This document shows positions 1-8,893 of a DNA stretch of 64,000 bases, piece by piece. The position numbers and the translations under genes are program-made. The stretch is from Streptomyces sp. CC228A (GTDB lineage: Bacteria > Actinomycetota > Actinomycetes > Streptomycetales > Streptomycetaceae). Every line of letters begins with the position of its first letter. Position 1 is the stretch's first letter. Location of the stretch: the NCBI RefSeq assembly GCF_021390935.1, contig NZ_JAJPUI010000001.1, forward strand, positions 1 through 64,000. The letters are read 5' to 3'. The notes under the pieces were generated by a model, which saw only the letters and a list, made by a program, of their open reading frames with translations, was not told the DNA's origin and made no database searches.

Positions 1-327
1 CTCGGCCCCCTCCGCCCCCTCGTCGCCCTGCGAGTGGGCGGCCCGGGCGCGCGCGAGCATGCCGGCGCTGACGTCCACGCCGGTCACCCGCTCCCGGCAC
101 AGCTCCCGCAGCAGCCCCGTACCGGCCCCCGTACCGCAGCACAGGTCCAGGCCCGCGCCGAAGGGCCCGAGGGGCCGCAGTACGTCGGCTACGGACTCCA
201 GGACCGCCGCCGGCGTCCGGAAGGGCGTCACGTCGAACTTCGGGGCGAGCAGGTCGTATCCGTGCTCCACCGACGACAGCGCCTGGGCGGTGAGCTCCCG
301 CAGGGTCGGGCCTTCAGCCGTGAACAT
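1..327 (-). CDS. Class I SAM-dependent methyltransferase, N-terminal part only
   Basis: This gene starts at 327 and runs off the left edge, so only about 109 N-terminal residues are visible. They contain the glycine-rich SAM-binding motif LDLCCGTGAGTG near residues 54-65, followed by an acidic GVDVS strand that would bind the ribose. This is the usual start of a class I (Rossmann) methyltransferase of the UbiE/Methyltransf_11 type. The substrate cannot be told from this fragment. It runs the same way as the phosphatase gene upstream, about 50 bases away. The family is clear; the specific function is unknown. Confidence 0.8.
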   Translation of the reverse strand, partial: MFTAEGPTLRELTAQALSSVEHGYDLLAPKFDVTPFRTPAAVLESVADVLRPLGPFGAGLDLCCGTGAGTGLLRELCRERVTGVDVSAGMLARARAAHSQGDEGAEGAE

Positions 328-378
328 GGCTGTGAAGGTAACGCGTCCGCGGCTCGCCCGGGCGTCGCGGCGCCGCGG

Positions 379-3147
379 TCACAGCGGGTCCGCGTCGAAG
401 GCGTCCAGCGGGTCGAAGGCCGCGACCGGTTGGCCCGCGGGGGCGGTGCCGGGGCCCGGGAGCTGCTGCTCCGCCCAGATGACCTTGCCCTGCCCGGTGT
501 AGCGGGTGCCCCACCGCTCGGCGAGCTGCGCCACGAGGAACAGCCCGCGGCCGCCCTCGTCGGTGGTGGCCGCGTACCGCAGGTGCGGCGAGGTGCTGCT
601 GGTGTCGGACACCTCGCAGGTGAGGACCCGGTCGTGGATGAGGCGCACGTGCACCGGCGGGGCGCCGTAGCGGATGGCGTTGGTGACCAGCTCGCTGAGG
701 ACCAGCTCGACGGTGAACGCCAGGTCGGACAGGCCCCACGCGTCGAGCTGCGCGGCGGCCGCGGCCCGGATCCCGGCCACCGCCTCCGGGTGGAAGGGCA
801 CGTCCCAGTCGGCCACGCGATCCGGGCCCAGGCCGCGGGTGCGGGCGATGAGCAGCGCCACGTCGTCCTTGGGATGGGCGGGAAGCAGCGCGTCCAGCAC
901 GGCGCGGCAGCTCTCCTCGGGGCTGCGGCCGGGCCCGCTGAGGGACTGCCGCAGCAGTTCCAGGCCCACGTCGATGTCTCGGCTGCGCTCCTCGATCAGC
1001 CCGTCGGTGTAGAAGACGAGCTGGCTGCCCTCCGCCACGTCCAGCTCCACCGTCTCGTACGGTATGCCGCCCAGGCCCAGCGGCGGCCCCGCCGGCAGGT
1101 CGGGGAACTCCACCCGCCCGGCCGGGTCGACGACGGCGGGCATGGGGTGCCCGGCGCGCGCCAGGGCGCAGCGCCGCGTCACCGGGTCGTACACCGCGTA
1201 CAGGCAGGTGGCGCCGGTCATGCCCGCGCCGTTGCCGGACGCGCCGCCGGGCCCGGGAGCGGTCTCGTCCTGGTCGATGCGGCCGATGAGGTCGTCCAGC
1301 CTGCCGAGGAGTTCGTCGGGCGGCAGGTCGAGGGTGGAGAAGTTGTGGACGGCGGTACGCAGCCGGCCCATGCTGGCGGCGGCGTGCAGTCCGTGGCCGA
1401 CGACGTCGCCGACGACGAGGGCGACGCGGCTGCCGGGCAGCGGGATGACGTCGAACCAGTCGCCGCCCACCCCGGACTGGGCGGGCAGGTAGCGGTGGGC
1501 GACCTCGATGGCGCTCTGCTCCGGCAGGGCGCGCGGCAGCAGGCTGCGCTGGAGGGTGACGGCCATGGCGTGCTCGCGGGTGTAGCGGCGGGCGTTGTCG
1601 ATGGCCACGGCCGCCCGGGCGACGAGCTCCTCCGCGAGGATGAGGTCTTCCGCCTCGAAGGGCTCCGGCTTCTCCGAGCGCCAGAAGTTCACCACGCCGA
1701 GGACGACGCCGCGGGCCCTGAGCGGCACGGTGATGAGGGAGTGGATGCCGTATGCCACGATCGCGGCGGCCCGCTCGCGGTCCTGGGCCTGCCAGCCGGG
1801 CGCCTGGGACAGGTCGGGGACCAGTTCGGCGCGCCCGGAGCCGTACCCGCGGGCCTGCGGGGTGGACGGGACGAAGGCGATCATCCGGCCCGTCGGGTAC
1901 AGCGGGTGGTCGTCGCGGATGCCGCGGGAGGCGGTGCGCCGCATGTCGGTGCTGGTGCCGGCGGGTTCCTCGCCGCGCAGGACGGGGTCGGAGAGGTCCA
2001 CGGTCACGAAGTCGGCGAAGCGGGGGACGGCGACCTCGGCGAGTTCCTCCGCGGTGCGCACGACGTCGAGGGTGGTGCCGATGCCGACGCCCGCGTCGTA
2101 GAGCAGGTTGAGCCGCTTGCGGGCGACCTGGGCGCGGCCGCTGAGCGCGCGCAGCTCGGTGGTGTCGCGGATGGTGACGACGGTGCCGCCGTGTCCGCCG
2201 TAGGGATCGGTGGGGCGCTGGTTGACGGCGAGGAGGCGGCCGGCGGCCGGGACGACCTCGTCGGTGGCGACGCGGCCGGACGCCAGCAGGTCCGCCATGC
2301 GCGGGTCGAGGCCGGGCAGCGCCTTGATGTGCTGCCCCTCGGCGTCGGGCGGCAGCTTGAGGAGCCGCTCGGCCTCGTCGTTGGCCAGGACGAGGCTGCC
2401 GTCCCCGCCGACGATGACGACGCCTTCGCGGACCGCGTGGAGGACGGCGTTGTGGTGCTCGTACACGCGGGTCATCTCGGCCGGCCCGAGGCCGTGGGTC
2501 TGGCGGCGCAGACGCCGTGTGACGAGGGCGGTGCCCGCGGTGGCGACGGCCAGGGCCGCGGCGCTGGTGCCGAGGATGACGGGCAGCTGCCGGTTGACGA
2601 GCCCCGTGACGTTCTCGACCTTCAGGCCCGCGGACACCAGGGCGACGACCTCGCCCTCGGGGTTGGTGACGGGCACCACGGCCTGCACCTCGTCACCGAG
2701 CGGCCCGTCGACCCGCTCGGTCAGCACCCGGCCTGCCAGGGACGGCTCGATGGTGCCGACGAACCGCTGGCCGATGCGCTCCGGGAGGGGGTGCGTGTAG
2801 CGGATGCCGTCGGTGTCCATGACCACGATGAAGTCGACACCCGCCCGCTTGCGGGTGGTCTCGGTGATCGGCTGCAGCACCTCCGACGGATCCGGCTGCT
2901 CCAGCGCCTCCAGCAGGCCGGGCGCGTGGGCGAACGTCTCCGCCACGGCGACCGAGCTGTTGCGCGCCGCCCGGTCGATGTCGGCGCGCGACTGGAGCAG
3001 CAGCGCCAGCAGGGCACCGAGCACCAGCAGCACGACCAGCGTCACCTGGAGGACGAACACCTGTCCGGCGACGCTGCGTGGAAGCCTTTCGGCCAGCGAC
3101 CGGACCGAGGCACCGCGGAACCGGTCGAAAAAGTTGACCACGCTCAT
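379..3147 (-). CDS. SpoIIE-family PP2C phosphatase with sCache, PAS, GAF and ATPase domains
   Basis: A membrane-anchored multidomain regulator of about 922 residues. In order: a transmembrane helix near residues 30-50, an extracytoplasmic Cache-like sensor to about 180, a second helix near 185-208, a PAS domain (GVVIVGGDGSLVLAN), a GAF domain, a PP2C/SpoIIE phosphatase core (GGDWFDVIPL, GDVVGHG, FYTDGLIE) and a C-terminal HATPase_c anti-sigma-like domain (ELVTNAIRYG, GGRGLFLV). Such Streptomyces proteins are thought to dephosphorylate anti-sigma-factor antagonists in response to a signal; the signal here is unknown. I prefer the ATG at 3147. An in-frame GTG lies at 3156, and neither has a good ribosome site. 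The frame is intact. Confidence 0.9.
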   Translation of the reverse strand: MSVVNFFDRFRGASVRSLAERLPRSVAGQVFVLQVTLVVLLVLGALLALLLQSRADIDRAARNSSVAVAETFAHAPGLLEALEQPDPSEVLQPITETTRKRAGVDFIVVMDTDGIRYTHPLPERIGQRFVGTIEPSLAGRVLTERVDGPLGDEVQAVVPVTNPEGEVVALVSAGLKVENVTGLVNRQLPVILGTSAAALAVATAGTALVTRRLRRQTHGLGPAEMTRVYEHHNAVLHAVREGVVIVGGDGSLVLANDEAERLLKLPPDAEGQHIKALPGLDPRMADLLASGRVATDEVVPAAGRLLAVNQRPTDPYGGHGGTVVTIRDTTELRALSGRAQVARKRLNLLYDAGVGIGTTLDVVRTAEELAEVAVPRFADFVTVDLSDPVLRGEEPAGTSTDMRRTASRGIRDDHPLYPTGRMIAFVPSTPQARGYGSGRAELVPDLSQAPGWQAQDRERAAAIVAYGIHSLITVPLRARGVVLGVVNFWRSEKPEPFEAEDLILAEELVARAAVAIDNARRYTREHAMAVTLQRSLLPRALPEQSAIEVAHRYLPAQSGVGGDWFDVIPLPGSRVALVVGDVVGHGLHAAASMGRLRTAVHNFSTLDLPPDELLGRLDDLIGRIDQDETAPGPGGASGNGAGMTGATCLYAVYDPVTRRCALARAGHPMPAVVDPAGRVEFPDLPAGPPLGLGGIPYETVELDVAEGSQLVFYTDGLIEERSRDIDVGLELLRQSLSGPGRSPEESCRAVLDALLPAHPKDDVALLIARTRGLGPDRVADWDVPFHPEAVAGIRAAAAAQLDAWGLSDLAFTVELVLSELVTNAIRYGAPPVHVRLIHDRVLTCEVSDTSSTSPHLRYAATTDEGGRGLFLVAQLAERWGTRYTGQGKVIWAEQQLPGPGTAPAGQPVAAFDPLDAFDADPL

Positions 3148-3156
3148 TTGTAACAC

Positions 3157-3561
3157 TGGGGCCCCGGGGCGGCGCCAGGGCTGAGCAGCACACAGGACGA
3201 CCGCGACCGGCCCGGGCCCGCACGGTCACCGCCGTCCCGCGCACCGCCCCGCGCCCCCGCCGGAGCCTCCAGTGGGGGGTGTGTTTCACGCCGGGCCCTG
3301 GCCCAGGATCCCGGCCGCAGCCGGATCGGGGACGGAAACGCGGGACGCAGGACGCAGGACGCGGGCGGGACCCGGACGCACCAGCGGGACCCGGACAGAC
3401 CAGCGGGACCGCGGAGAGCCACGGCAGGGCCCGGACACGCCGGCGGGGCCGCGGAGAGCCACGGCGGGACCCGGACGCACCAGCGGGGCCGCGGAGGCCG
3501 GGGGCCGCATGGGCCGGACGACCGGGCCCCGACCCGGGCCTGTCCTCCTACACGTGGGGGG
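3157..3561. repeat. Gene-free stretch with GC-rich imperfect tandem repeats
   Basis: These 405 bases lie upstream of the SpoIIE phosphatase and downstream of the DUF5954 gene. Between about 3345 and 3500 they hold interleaved repeats: GCGGAGAGCCACGGC occurs at 3411 and 3451, and CCCGGACGCACCAGCGGG at 3371 and 3470. Open frames here are low-complexity in every frame, so I call no gene. The phosphatase promoter must lie at the left end, but I cannot point to a convincing one. Confidence 0.6.
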
Positions 3562-4836
3562 CTACTCCGCGGGGCCGGGGCGGGAGTCCCCGCGGGTGCT
3601 TGCGGGTCGCTCCGCCCGCTCCTTCTCCCGGTCCCTGAGGACCCGCAGCCGGGCCTCCTCCTCGTGGAACAGGTCGGCGAGGCGCTGCGTGTGCTCGTCC
3701 AGCACGACCGGCGCGTCGTCCTCCTCGTCGCTGATGAGCCCCTGGGCGCGCAGCTGCTGGTCCTGCACCATGACGGGCTGCTGCGGGTCCGGGTCTGAGG
3801 GGCGCGGCCCTTCCGGCCCGTCGGGTCCGAACCGTACGAGGCGCTCCACGCGGACGATCCTGAAGCGGCGGCCCGCCACCTCCAGGTCGTTGGACGGCAC
3901 CGAGTCGAAGCGGTCGGCCGCCGCGTTGTACGGCGCGCGCTCCTCGGCGCCGAGCTCCTCCTCCCACGGGATCATGACCCGCAGGGTGAAGGTGAGCGAG
4001 TCCCGGGCGTGCTGCGGAGTGGCGGCACCGGTGTGGGAGTCCGGCCGCCAGCGGCCCTTCACCCGCTCGGCCGTCATGAAGGTGGCCGGCAGGAGCACCC
4101 CGCCGGGGTGGGTGCGGGTCGCCCGCACGGAGTCCTCGCGGATGGCGCGGGGCCCGGCGCCCGCGGGACGCACGAGGGAGAGCAGGTCGACCTTGAGCAC
4201 CCCCGCGGACATGCCGGTGGGCAGCGCCGGGTCGAGGACGAAGCCGGTGGTGGGGCAGGGCCGCTCGTGGCCCCGGCCGGGCTTCGGGAGGTCCGGGTCG
4301 GAGATGCGGGGCGGCTCGGGGCCCTCCGGTCCCGAGCGGATGAAGGCCTCCGCCCGGATGACGCGGTAGCGCTCCCCCAGCACCGTCAGCTCGTCCAGCT
4401 TCTCCCACTCCATGCGCTCGGCGGCCCGCATGCAGGCGTCGTAGCCGTCCTGGTCCCCCGCCTCCTCGGCCTGCTGGGCGCGGCGGCGGAACTGCGAGCC
4501 CATCGAGTCGCGGGCGTCCTGCGGCGTCTGGCCGGAGCAGCTGTCGAGGAGCTCCCACCCGCCCTGCTCGCGTTCCCGTACGACCCCGAAGGACGGGGCC
4601 CCCGCCGACATCAGCTGCGGGTACCTCTCGCGGGCGGACCACGCCTCCATGTCCGCCATGGCCACCAGAGGGTCGTCGGTGGCGGCGACCCGCACCGTCC
4701 GGTACGCGGGGACGCTGTCCTCCGGGCCCATGGCACCGTGCGGGGGGCCGTCCGGCCGCCCGCCCGCCGCGCCGCCCAGCGGCTCCCCCGCCCTGCGGTT
4801 GTCGTCCATGTCGCTGTTCCCTGAGTCGTAGGACAT
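3562..4836 (-). CDS. DUF5954 family protein
   Basis: A 424-residue soluble protein with no signal peptide or membrane segment. It has two similar halves, each with a (W/F)RxxRVERLVR- or YRVIRAEAFIR-like strand followed by GPEGPEPPR or GPEGPRPSDPDP, and ends in a charged tail rich in Glu and Arg. This layout matches the actinomycete DUF5954 family, long annotated as 'PE-PGRS'. No biochemical role is established. I start it at the ATG at 4836 (MSYDSGNSD); an ATG nine codons later (4809) is equally possible. It is transcribed away from the small gene at 5027. Confidence 0.75.
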   Translation of the reverse strand: MSYDSGNSDMDDNRRAGEPLGGAAGGRPDGPPHGAMGPEDSVPAYRTVRVAATDDPLVAMADMEAWSARERYPQLMSAGAPSFGVVREREQGGWELLDSCSGQTPQDARDSMGSQFRRRAQQAEEAGDQDGYDACMRAAERMEWEKLDELTVLGERYRVIRAEAFIRSGPEGPEPPRISDPDLPKPGRGHERPCPTTGFVLDPALPTGMSAGVLKVDLLSLVRPAGAGPRAIREDSVRATRTHPGGVLLPATFMTAERVKGRWRPDSHTGAATPQHARDSLTFTLRVMIPWEEELGAEERAPYNAAADRFDSVPSNDLEVAGRRFRIVRVERLVRFGPDGPEGPRPSDPDPQQPVMVQDQQLRAQGLISDEEDDAPVVLDEHTQRLADLFHEEEARLRVLRDREKERAERPASTRGDSRPGPAE

Positions 4837-5026
4837 GGGTCCAGCCTGCCGCCGGACGGGTCCCCCGTGGGGGTGACGGAACCAAACACCTGCAACTGTT
4901 GGATGCGTTCGGCCGGAGGGCCGGACCGGAGCAGCGGGCAGCGCGGCGCCCGCAGGGTGCATTTTCGGCCGTCGGCCGTGGGTAGGGTCCCCGGAGGCTC
5001 GGCGTGTGGGTGACTGGGGGCGCAAC

Positions 5027-5311
5027 ATGTCCGAACGCGAGTTCGAGGAGCGCGGTGTGCTGATCCGCCGGGGGTGGCGGCAGCTGACGACGGCGGGCCG
5101 CGTCCGGGTGGCGGAGGGCCGGCTGACCCTGCTGAACAGCCACGGGAGCGAGATCGACAGCGCGCCCCTGTCGGAGGTGCGCGTGGGTGAGCCCTGGTAC
5201 GCGCCGCGCGGCTGCGTCCGGGCGGTGCTCGGCCGCACGGCGTACCTGCTGCGGCTGGGGCCGGCGCGCGCCCGTGCCGTCGCGGAGGCGGCCCACCGTG
5301 CGCGCGGCTGA
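5027..5311 (+). CDS. Small conserved-looking protein of unknown function
   Basis: About 94 residues beginning MSEREFEERG at the ATG at 5027; an upstream GTG at 5006 is in frame but less likely. The middle reads like a small beta-rich PH-like fold (RVRVAEGRLTLLNSHGSEID, VRAVLGRTAYLLRLG), with an Arg/Ala-rich end. There is no signal peptide or catalytic motif I recognise. It is divergent from the DUF5954 gene, with about 190 bases between them. Codon usage supports coding; function is unknown. Confidence 0.6.
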   Translation: MSEREFEERGVLIRRGWRQLTTAGRVRVAEGRLTLLNSHGSEIDSAPLSEVRVGEPWYAPRGCVRAVLGRTAYLLRLGPARARAVAEAAHRARG

Positions 5312-5521
5312 CGAGGGGGCCCACCGTGCGCGCGGCCGACTCAGCCGTCAGGCGCGCCGCCGCTGCACCCCGGCGGCGGGACCGCGCCGCTGCGAGGGCC
5401 TGCGGGACGCAGGAGCAGTCGGGGCCAGCGGGCTCCGGCAGGACGCTCTCGGCCCGGTAGGGCGCGGGGCGCCCGGATGCCTTCCGGCCGGGTGCGGGCG
5501 AGTCCGCTGCCGGCGTTGCGG

Positions 5522-5761
5522 TCAGTAGCACCACCATGTGCCGTCGGGGGGCTGGGGCAGCCAGCCGTACGGGCCGCCGTCGGCGGGCCCCCTGCGGTAG
5601 ACGGCGGTCACGGCGTCGGCACGGAAGGTGCGGACGCGTTCCGACCTGCCGTGGTGGTCGGTGCGCTCCAGGACGATCTCTCCGGCGGCGGTGCGCCCGG
5701 CGGCGGTGGCCTCGACGAAGGTGTCCTCGCCGTCGGCGAGGCGCAGCATGAAGACGGCCAT
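5522..5761 (-). CDS. Small hypothetical protein, tryptophan-rich C-terminus
   Basis: A 79-residue protein starting MAVFMLRLADGEDTFVEA and ending in the aromatic GTWWCY. A short beta-strand pattern with alternating charged residues (GEIVLERTDHHGRSERVRTF) fills the middle. It carries no motif I can name. It lies about 70 bases downstream of the DUF2795-like gene on the same strand, so the two may be co-transcribed. The strong coding bias supports a real gene; the role is unknown. Confidence 0.6.
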   Translation of the reverse strand: MAVFMLRLADGEDTFVEATAAGRTAAGEIVLERTDHHGRSERVRTFRADAVTAVYRRGPADGGPYGWLPQPPDGTWWCY

Positions 5762-5831
5762 GTTCGTGGTTGCTCCGTATGGTGCGTGCGGTGTCGCGGT
5801 GGTTCGGTGTGCGCGGGGGTACGGCCTGCGG

Positions 5832-6038
5832 TCAGATGCCGACCGGCACCGTCGGCAGGTCCTCCCACACCTGGCGCAGCTCGGTGTAGCGGCGGTCGGG
5901 CAGCCCCTCCAGCACCCGGCGCACCTCGGGCCGTGCGCCGGCGGCGGCGATGAGCAGATCGCTCCGGCTCAGCGCGCCGTTGGCGAAGACCGCCGCCAGG
6001 TGCTCGGCGATCTCGGTGCGGGTGACGTCGTCGGCCAT
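5832..6038 (-). CDS. DUF2795-like small protein
   Basis: A 68-residue protein (MADDVTRTEIAEHLAAVF...) made of short predicted helices. The pattern TRTEIAEHL..GALSRSDLLIAAA..ARPEVRRVLEGLPDRRY resembles the DUF2795 family, small all-helical proteins common in actinobacteria and of unknown function. I start at 6038 because GGGGAG sits about eight bases upstream; the ATG four codons earlier has no such site. It has a divergent paralogue at 6426, see that entry. Confidence 0.65.
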   Translation of the reverse strand: MADDVTRTEIAEHLAAVFANGALSRSDLLIAAAGARPEVRRVLEGLPDRRYTELRQVWEDLPTVPVGI

Positions 6039-6425
6039 GGTTCTCCCCAAGCGTGTGAGCGCGCACGAGCGGTGGCGGCGCGTGGCGGAAAAACTGAGGG
6101 TGAAGGTCGGGGCGGCCGCGGCGGGCGGCTCCTTCGCCGTCCGGGGCCGTACTGCGGGCCGCTCAGCGGCCCGCCGGGAAGCGGCACCAATCTAACGCAG
6201 GGGCAAAGTGCGAAGGCAAGTCAGAACCCCGCCAGGACCGGTCAGTTGCTTGGAATTCGCGCACAGTGGCGGACTTGCCGCCCGGCGGTCGGCAAGGGTT
6301 AACCCGGACATCACGTGAGGGTCGCCGGACGTCGGCGGACCGCGGGCCGGAAGCCGCCCGACATCGTGACGATACGATCGCGGGGAGTGACGAGCGCGCG
6401 GGAGCAGCAGCGGAGGGCGGGAGCC

Positions 6426-6722
6426 ATGTCAACGGTGACGCGGCAGGAGATCAGGGCCTGTACGCGCGGGGCGTTCGGATCCGGATGGGTCGGCAGGGAC
6501 CAGTTGTGCGCGGCGGCGCGGTCGGCGGGGGCCAGGCGGGAGGTGGTGGAGACGTTGGAGAAGCTGTCACCGCGGGTGCGCGTGTGCGGGGTGCCCGATC
6601 TGCTGCTGCTCCTGCCCGAACTCCCGGACGGGGACGAGGACGGGGACGGGGACGGAGAAGGGGACGGGAGCGGGAACCGGGCGCCCGACGGGGGCGGGAA
6701 CCGAGCGCCCGACGTGGCCTGA
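6426..6722 (+). CDS. DUF2795-like protein with Asp/Gly-rich tail
   Basis: A 98-residue protein whose first 65 residues (TRQEIRACTRGAFGSGWVGR...) align by eye with the divergent gene at 5832: TR-x-EI, a Gly-x-(L/V)-x-R turn, Ala-rich helix, R-x-E-V and a Leu-Pro end. The tail is unusual, a run of Asp-Gly pairs (GDEDGDGDGEGDGSG) followed by a duplicated GNRAPD unit. Such a tail could be a flexible or divalent-cation-binding extension, but that is inference. The start at 6426 has GGAGGGCGGGAG upstream. Function unknown. Confidence 0.6.
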   Translation: MSTVTRQEIRACTRGAFGSGWVGRDQLCAAARSAGARREVVETLEKLSPRVRVCGVPDLLLLLPELPDGDEDGDGDGEGDGSGNRAPDGGGNRAPDVA

Positions 6723-7144
6723 CCGGCCGCCGTGGCACCGCGGGCCGGCCCGCGCGTGCACCACCCGTCGCCGGACCGCGCCTGCCCGGCCGTGCCCCCG
6801 AGGCTGGTGCCTGGGCCACCGTCGGACCGCGCCTGCCCGGCCGTGCCCCCGCCGCTCACGCGAGGCCGGTACCCGGGCCACCGCCCGGACCGCGCACCCC
6901 GTACGGGGTCAGAGGGCCGCCCGGCGGCGCCGCCCGCACGGGGTCCGGACCGCACGGGATCCAGCCCGCACGGGATCCGGCCGCACGGGGTCCGGCCCGC
7001 CGCCCGCGGCACTCGCGCGCGCCCTCACGGGCCCGGTCGGCCGCCGGCCGGCACCTCGCCGGCTGTCCGACCGGACAGGCATCCGCGGCAGCGCACAGGG
7101 GGCGGCGCTGCGGCCGACGGGTGCCCCGCCGGCACCCCCTGGCC
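6723..7144. repeat. Gene-free stretch with direct repeats
   Basis: No convincing gene in about 420 bases. A 29-base direct repeat occurs exactly at 6772-6800 and 6823-6851 (it begins CGGACCGCGCCTGCC). Between about 6935 and 7000 a shorter unit, roughly CGCACGGGATCCGGCC, is repeated four times with small changes. Open frames across it are Arg/Pro/Gly-rich in all phases. Confidence 0.55.
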
Positions 7145-7501
7145 TCACGGGGATTGCGGCACGGGCGGAACGTCCTGTACAGCGGCGGCGGGCAGCCCGG
7201 CGGGCGGTGCCTGGTCGGGCATCGTCGCCGAGGGCCCGGAGAGCAGCGCCGTCAGTACCAGGCCCAGGACGGCGACCACGACGGCCACCACAGCGGCGAC
7301 CTTCCGCCAGTCACGGCGTCCTCCGCGCCGCCCCGTACCGTGCGACCCCTCCTCGGGGCCCGCCGGATCCCGCTCGGGCGGCGGCCCCTCGGCGAACTGC
7401 CGGCCGAGCACGGCCATGCGCTCGTCCAGCGCGGGGTCGTCCCGGACCAGAGACCGCTCGATCTCGGCGAGCAGGCGGTCCTCGTCCATTCCTGATGCCA
7501 T
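7145..7501 (-). CDS. Small single-pass membrane protein
   Basis: A 118-residue protein. The N-terminal half is soluble and acidic (MDEDRLLAEIERSLVRDDPALDERMAVLGRQF), resembling the DUF3040 family often found next to stress genes. A basic stretch (GRRGGRRDWRK) precedes one hydrophobic helix (VAAVVAVVVAVLGLVLTALL, about residues 69-88) and a Pro/Ala tail. The basic stretch predicts that the N-terminus is cytoplasmic. The start at 7501 is favoured by GGAGG seven bases upstream; a second ATG at 7489 is possible. Confidence 0.7.
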   Translation of the reverse strand: MASGMDEDRLLAEIERSLVRDDPALDERMAVLGRQFAEGPPPERDPAGPEEGSHGTGRRGGRRDWRKVAAVVAVVVAVLGLVLTALLSGPSATMPDQAPPAGLPAAAVQDVPPVPQSP

Positions 7502-7836
7502 GTCGACCACCTCCGGTGGCTGGTACGCGGTGACTGCCCGACACCGGCGCCGCCGACTGGGACAGCGCGGGCGGGGCGGCCGGCCCCGTACGGCCGGGAG
7601 GGCGGCGGGACCGTCCCCCGGGCGAGCCGCCGCACGGCCCGTGCCCAGCGCCTGCTGCCCCACGCCTTCCGCGTACCCGTCTCCCGCGGAGACGCACCCC
7701 TCAGAAGCCGGCCGGGACACCGGAACCGCCCGGGCCGCCCGCCGACCCGGGGCCACGGCGCCCCCGGGCCGACGGCTGGGGCACGGGCGGACTCCCGGGG
7801 CGGAGCACCGCGACTCCGCCGCCCCGTCCCGGACCG
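7502..7836. other. Gene-free stretch, nothing recognised
   Basis: About 335 GC-rich bases between the end of the PfkB kinase gene and the small membrane protein gene. They include the latter's ribosome site at the left end. I see no conserved coding frame, no clear terminator and no repeat of note. Confidence 0.4.
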
Positions 7837-8814
7837 TCACCCGAAGGCGCCCACGTCCTGCACCCACGGCGGGTCCGCGCCCGGCACGGCGCAGGTGGCG
7901 GCGGCGACCCGGGAGGCGTACGCGCAGCTCGCGGCCGTCTCCTCGGCGGTGAGCGCCTCCAGGCGGCCGCCGAGCCGGCCGAGGCGGGCGAGCGCGTGCA
8001 GCAGGCCCGCGGTGAAGGAGTCGCCCGCCCCGACCGTGTCGACGACCGCGGTCGGCGCCGCGGGCACCGCCACGCGGGTGCCGTCGAGGGACGCGAGGGC
8101 CCCGCGGCCGCCGAGGGTGACCACCACGAGCCGGGCACCGGCGGCGTGCCAGGCGTCGCACGCGGCCTCCGGGGACGCCCCGGGCATGAGGTGCCCGAGG
8201 TCGTCCTCACTGAGGCGGAGGATGTCCGCGAGCGCGCACCAGCGGGCGAGGCGGGCCCGGTAGGCCGCGGGGGGCACCAGCAGGGGCCGTACGTTCGGAT
8301 CGACCGAGACGGTGGCCCGCTCCCGTACCGCCGCCAGGTGCTCCTCGACGCGGCGCCCGCCCGGCTCCCTGATGAGCGCCAGGGAGCCGGTGTGGAGGCA
8401 GGCCGCGTCGTCCGGGGCCGCGGCGGCCAGCTCCTCGGCGGTCCACTGCCAGTCGGCGGCGCCCTCCGCGTGGAAGGAGTACGTGGCGTGGCCTCGGGCG
8501 TCGACGTCGGCCACGGCCAGGGTGCTGGGCTCGGCGGCGGACACGCAGCCGGTCAGGTCCACGCCGGACGCGGCCAGCCGGGTGCGGAACAGCCCGCCGA
8601 AGACGTCGTCCGAGATCCGGCCGCGGAACCGGGTGGGCGTGCCGAGGCGTGCCAGGGCCACCGCCGTGTTGGCGGGGCCGCCGCCGGGCAGCACCCTGAG
8701 CGTCAGTTCCCTGCCGTCCGGCGGGTGCTCCGTGAACGCGTCGGCGACGCATTCGCCGAGCACGGTGACCGCCGGCCCGCGGACGGCTGCTGCGTCCGTC
8801 ATCCGTGTGCTCAT
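7837..8814 (-). CDS. PfkB-family carbohydrate kinase (fructokinase-like)
   Basis: A 325-residue sugar kinase of the ribokinase/PfkB fold. An N-terminal GECVADAF strand and GGGPANTAVALARLG give the substrate-binding face. The C-terminal PfkB signature DTVGAGDSFTAGLL supplies the catalytic Asp and the anion hole. It is the last gene of the minus-strand sugar operon after the two ABC permeases. Together with the GH32 hydrolase across the LacI gene, a fructokinase role acting on imported or released fructose is likely but inferred. The start at 8814 follows a GAGAGCGAGG ribosome site. Confidence 0.85.
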   Translation of the reverse strand: MSTRMTDAAAVRGPAVTVLGECVADAFTEHPPDGRELTLRVLPGGGPANTAVALARLGTPTRFRGRISDDVFGGLFRTRLAASGVDLTGCVSAAEPSTLAVADVDARGHATYSFHAEGAADWQWTAEELAAAAPDDAACLHTGSLALIREPGGRRVEEHLAAVRERATVSVDPNVRPLLVPPAAYRARLARWCALADILRLSEDDLGHLMPGASPEAACDAWHAAGARLVVVTLGGRGALASLDGTRVAVPAAPTAVVDTVGAGDSFTAGLLHALARLGRLGGRLEALTAEETAASCAYASRVAAATCAVPGADPPWVQDVGAFG

Positions 8815-8893
8815 GTCCTCGCTCTCCCTGACTGCCGTGCTCGTGCCCCCCGGGCCCATGGTGTCCGTCCTGGGCGGCCCGCTGCCCATCGCC

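Noticed and set aside
34..3153. A 1039-codon open frame on the plus strand opposite the SpoIIE phosphatase gene
   Set aside because: It is Gly/Arg/Ala/Val-rich with no family motif and mirrors the high-GC third positions of the real gene on the other strand.
6266..7495. A 409-codon plus-strand frame spanning the DUF2795-like gene and the following spacer
   Set aside because: It has Arg/Gly/Pro-rich composition in the wrong phase and crosses repeats and the opposite-strand membrane protein gene.
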